From PALSA-607 sp036510735 (lineage in GTDB: Bacteria > Actinomycetota > Actinomycetes > Acidothermales > Acidothermaceae): a DNA stretch of 33,147 nucleotides. Below are positions 31,837 through 33,147 of the stretch, one piece after another (the stretch's first letter is position 1; each line of letters starts with the position of its first letter). A program made the position numbers and the translations under genes. The stretch is taken from positions 1 through 33,147 of the forward strand of contig DATCDK010000129.1 of assembly GCA_036510735.1 (NCBI GenBank), read 5' to 3'. The notes beneath the pieces are model-generated. The model was given only the letters and a program-made list of their open reading frames with translations. It was not told where the DNA came from and did not search any database.

Positions 31837-32640
31837 ATGCGCATCGCGCTGCTTGCGACCTGCCTCGGTGACGCGATGTTCCCCGACGTGAGTCGCGCGA
31901 CCGTCGTTGTTCTCGAGCGGCTCGGCCATACCGTCGTCTTCCCTGCTGGGCAGACGTGCTGCGGGCAGATGCACGTGAACAGTGGCTACCTCGATGAAGC
32001 GGCTCCGCTCGTGCGCCATCACGTCGAGACGTTCGAGGATGCCCTCGAGACCTGTGAGGCCGTGGTCGCGCCATCCGGATCGTGTGTCGGATCGGTCCGG
32101 CACCAGCACGCAATGGTCGCTCGCGCCAAGGGCACGCCAGAACTGACCGAGCGAGCCGAGCAGGTAGCGGCGCGCACGTACGAACTGTCAGAACTGCTCG
32201 TCGACGTGCTAGGGGTAACTGACGTAGGCGCGTACTACCCGCACCGCGTCACGTACCACCCGACCTGCCACTCGCTGCGGATACTGCACGTAGGCGATAA
32301 GCCGGTACGGCTGCTGCGCGCGGTGCGCGGTCTCGAGCTGATCGAGCTTCCGGCCGCCGAATCGTGCTGCGGTTTCGGTGGCACGTTCTCGGTGAAGAAT
32401 CCCGACGTCTCGACCGCGATGCTCGCCGACAAGATGAGCAACGTGGTCTCGACGCGTGCGGAGGTCTGCACGGCTGGCGATTCGTCGTGCCTCATGCACA
32501 TCGGCGGCGGCCTCTCGCGGCTGCGCACCGGCGTCCGGACAGTACATCTCGCCGAGATTCTGGCTGCGACAGAGGATGTCGCGGCCGCAGAGGATGTCGC
32601 GGCGGCAGAGGATGTCACGGCGGCAGAGGACGACTCATGA
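31837..32640 (+). CDS. lutA: L-lactate utilisation protein A (Fe-S oxidoreductase, CCG domains)
   Basis: 267 aa. Two cysteine-rich CCG domains: ATCLGD...TCCGQ (9-43) and TYHPTCHS...SCCGFGGTFS (139-185), with Cys211 and Cys218 in VCTAGDSSCLMH. LutA with LutB and LutC oxidises L-lactate to pyruvate at the membrane. GGGAG is four bases before the ATG. The C-terminus (243-267) is an acidic AAAEDV repeat not seen in most LutA proteins. The stop overlaps the lutB start in ATGA. Divergent from the GntR gene. In this window the likely lactate source is the deoxysugar route. Confidence 0.93.
   Translation: MRIALLATCLGDAMFPDVSRATVVVLERLGHTVVFPAGQTCCGQMHVNSGYLDEAAPLVRHHVETFEDALETCEAVVAPSGSCVGSVRHQHAMVARAKGTPELTERAEQVAARTYELSELLVDVLGVTDVGAYYPHRVTYHPTCHSLRILHVGDKPVRLLRAVRGLELIELPAAESCCGFGGTFSVKNPDVSTAMLADKMSNVVSTRAEVCTAGDSSCLMHIGGGLSRLRTGVRTVHLAEILAATEDVAAAEDVAAAEDVTAAEDDS
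32566..32634. repeat. 18-bp tandem repeat at the 3' end of lutA
   Basis: About 3.8 units of GCGGCGGCAGAGGATGTC, coding AAAEDV-type hexapeptides, directly before the stop. Confidence 0.9.
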
Positions 32641-33147
32641 CGAGCACCTTCCTCGGTATGCCGAAGCCGGTCACGTACGCGCCAGAGGGCGTCGGCAACC
32701 TGCGAGGTGACGAGAGTTTCCCGCACGCAGCGAGGTCGGCGTTGAAGAACGCGCAGCTGCGCCGCAACGTGGGCATCGCCACGGCGACGATTCGAGAGAA
32801 GCGGGCTGCTGTTGTTGCGGAGGTCGATGACTGGGAGCAGTTGCGCGACGCCGGTGCCGCGATCAAAGCCGACGTCATGGCTCGGCTGCCTGAACTGCTT
32901 GAGCAACTCGAAGCGGCGGTTACGGCACGAGGTGGCGTCGTGCACTGGGCACGCGACGCCACCGAAGCGAATCGCATCATCGTCGACCTCGTGCGTGAGA
33001 CCGGCGCGCGCGAGGTCGTGAAGGTGAAGTCGATGGTGACTCAAGAGATCGGGCTCAACGAGGCACTCGAGGCGGCCGGGATCGCACCGATTGAGACCGA
33101 CCTCGCCGAGCTCATCGTGCAGCTCGGGCATGACAAGCCGAGCCACA
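32637..33147 (+). CDS. lutB: L-lactate utilisation protein B, N-terminal part (cut by window edge)
   Basis: 170 codons up to the edge. The N-terminal DUF162/LUD-type domain is recognised from ALKNAQLRRNVGIATATIR, ARGGVVHWARDATEANRIIVDLV, VVKVKSMVTQEIGLNEALEAAGI and ETDLAELIVQL, all standard LutB blocks. The Fe-S ferredoxin-like region expected near residues 300-360 is outside the window. ATGA overlap with lutA shows coupling; lutC probably follows. Confidence 0.93.
   Translation, partial: MTSTFLGMPKPVTYAPEGVGNLRGDESFPHAARSALKNAQLRRNVGIATATIREKRAAVVAEVDDWEQLRDAGAAIKADVMARLPELLEQLEAAVTARGGVVHWARDATEANRIIVDLVRETGAREVVKVKSMVTQEIGLNEALEAAGIAPIETDLAELIVQLGHDKPSH

Overview
The window is high-GC DNA (by eye about two-thirds G+C) with gene-dense, tightly packed operons, frequent GTG starts and ATGA/GTGA/TGATG stop-start overlaps. 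Gene content fits an actinobacterium: an SigE-family sigma factor, citrate synthase 2 next to serC and pdxH, a UdgX-type uracil-DNA glycosylase, short-type homogentisate dioxygenase, and a MenG-like methyltransferase beside a polyprenyl-synthase-like gene. I cannot name a genus. No rRNA, tRNA, CRISPR array or classical IS element was seen.

Left part (1-6100): a cut-off MFS transporter and a Lrp/AsnC regulator are divergent from a tyrosine/homogentisate module. hpd and hmgA run right; they converge on fahA and an aldo/keto reductase running left. Together they take 4-hydroxyphenylpyruvate to fumarate and acetoacetate. Next (6100-10650) come an ECF-like sigma factor translationally coupled to a single-pass Cys-rich exported protein, a secreted/anchored protein of unknown function and a second MFS transporter. 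Then (10600-14450) serC, citA, pdxH and udgX. Region 14500-20100 holds small and membrane proteins of unknown role: a leftward run of a 132-aa protein, two proteins each made of two YbjQ-type domains, an O-antigen-ligase-like membrane protein and a histidine phosphatase. Region 20295-23780 has a HATPase anti-sigma-like protein with a Cys/His tail, a membrane protein coupled to a MenG/UbiE-like methyltransferase, a degenerate polyprenyl diphosphate synthase and SixA. A membrane GGDEF-EAL protein follows.

Right part (26245-33147): a lactonase-type amidohydrolase, an SDR, an FAH-family hydrolase, an aldo/keto reductase of the L-fucose dehydrogenase type, a GntR/FCD regulator and lutA-lutB. I infer an oxidative, non-phosphorylated deoxysugar (L-fucose or L-rhamnose) route ending in pyruvate plus L-lactate, with LutABC oxidising the lactate. 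A palindrome matching the FadR-subfamily operator lies between the regulator and lutA.

The most unusual item lies inside this cluster: a DUF559/Vsr-like nuclease gene (27327-28208) framed by two 59-bp palindromic repeats (27158-27216, 28251-28309) sharing their first 27 bases, with an array of 17-bp tandem repeats touching the left copy. It sits between two convergent catabolic genes and looks like a small mobile or selfish cassette. The second notable item is the polyprenyl synthase relic at 22526-23323, whose first Asp-rich motif is replaced by a 15-bp tandem repeat and whose last 41 codons are antisense to sixA.
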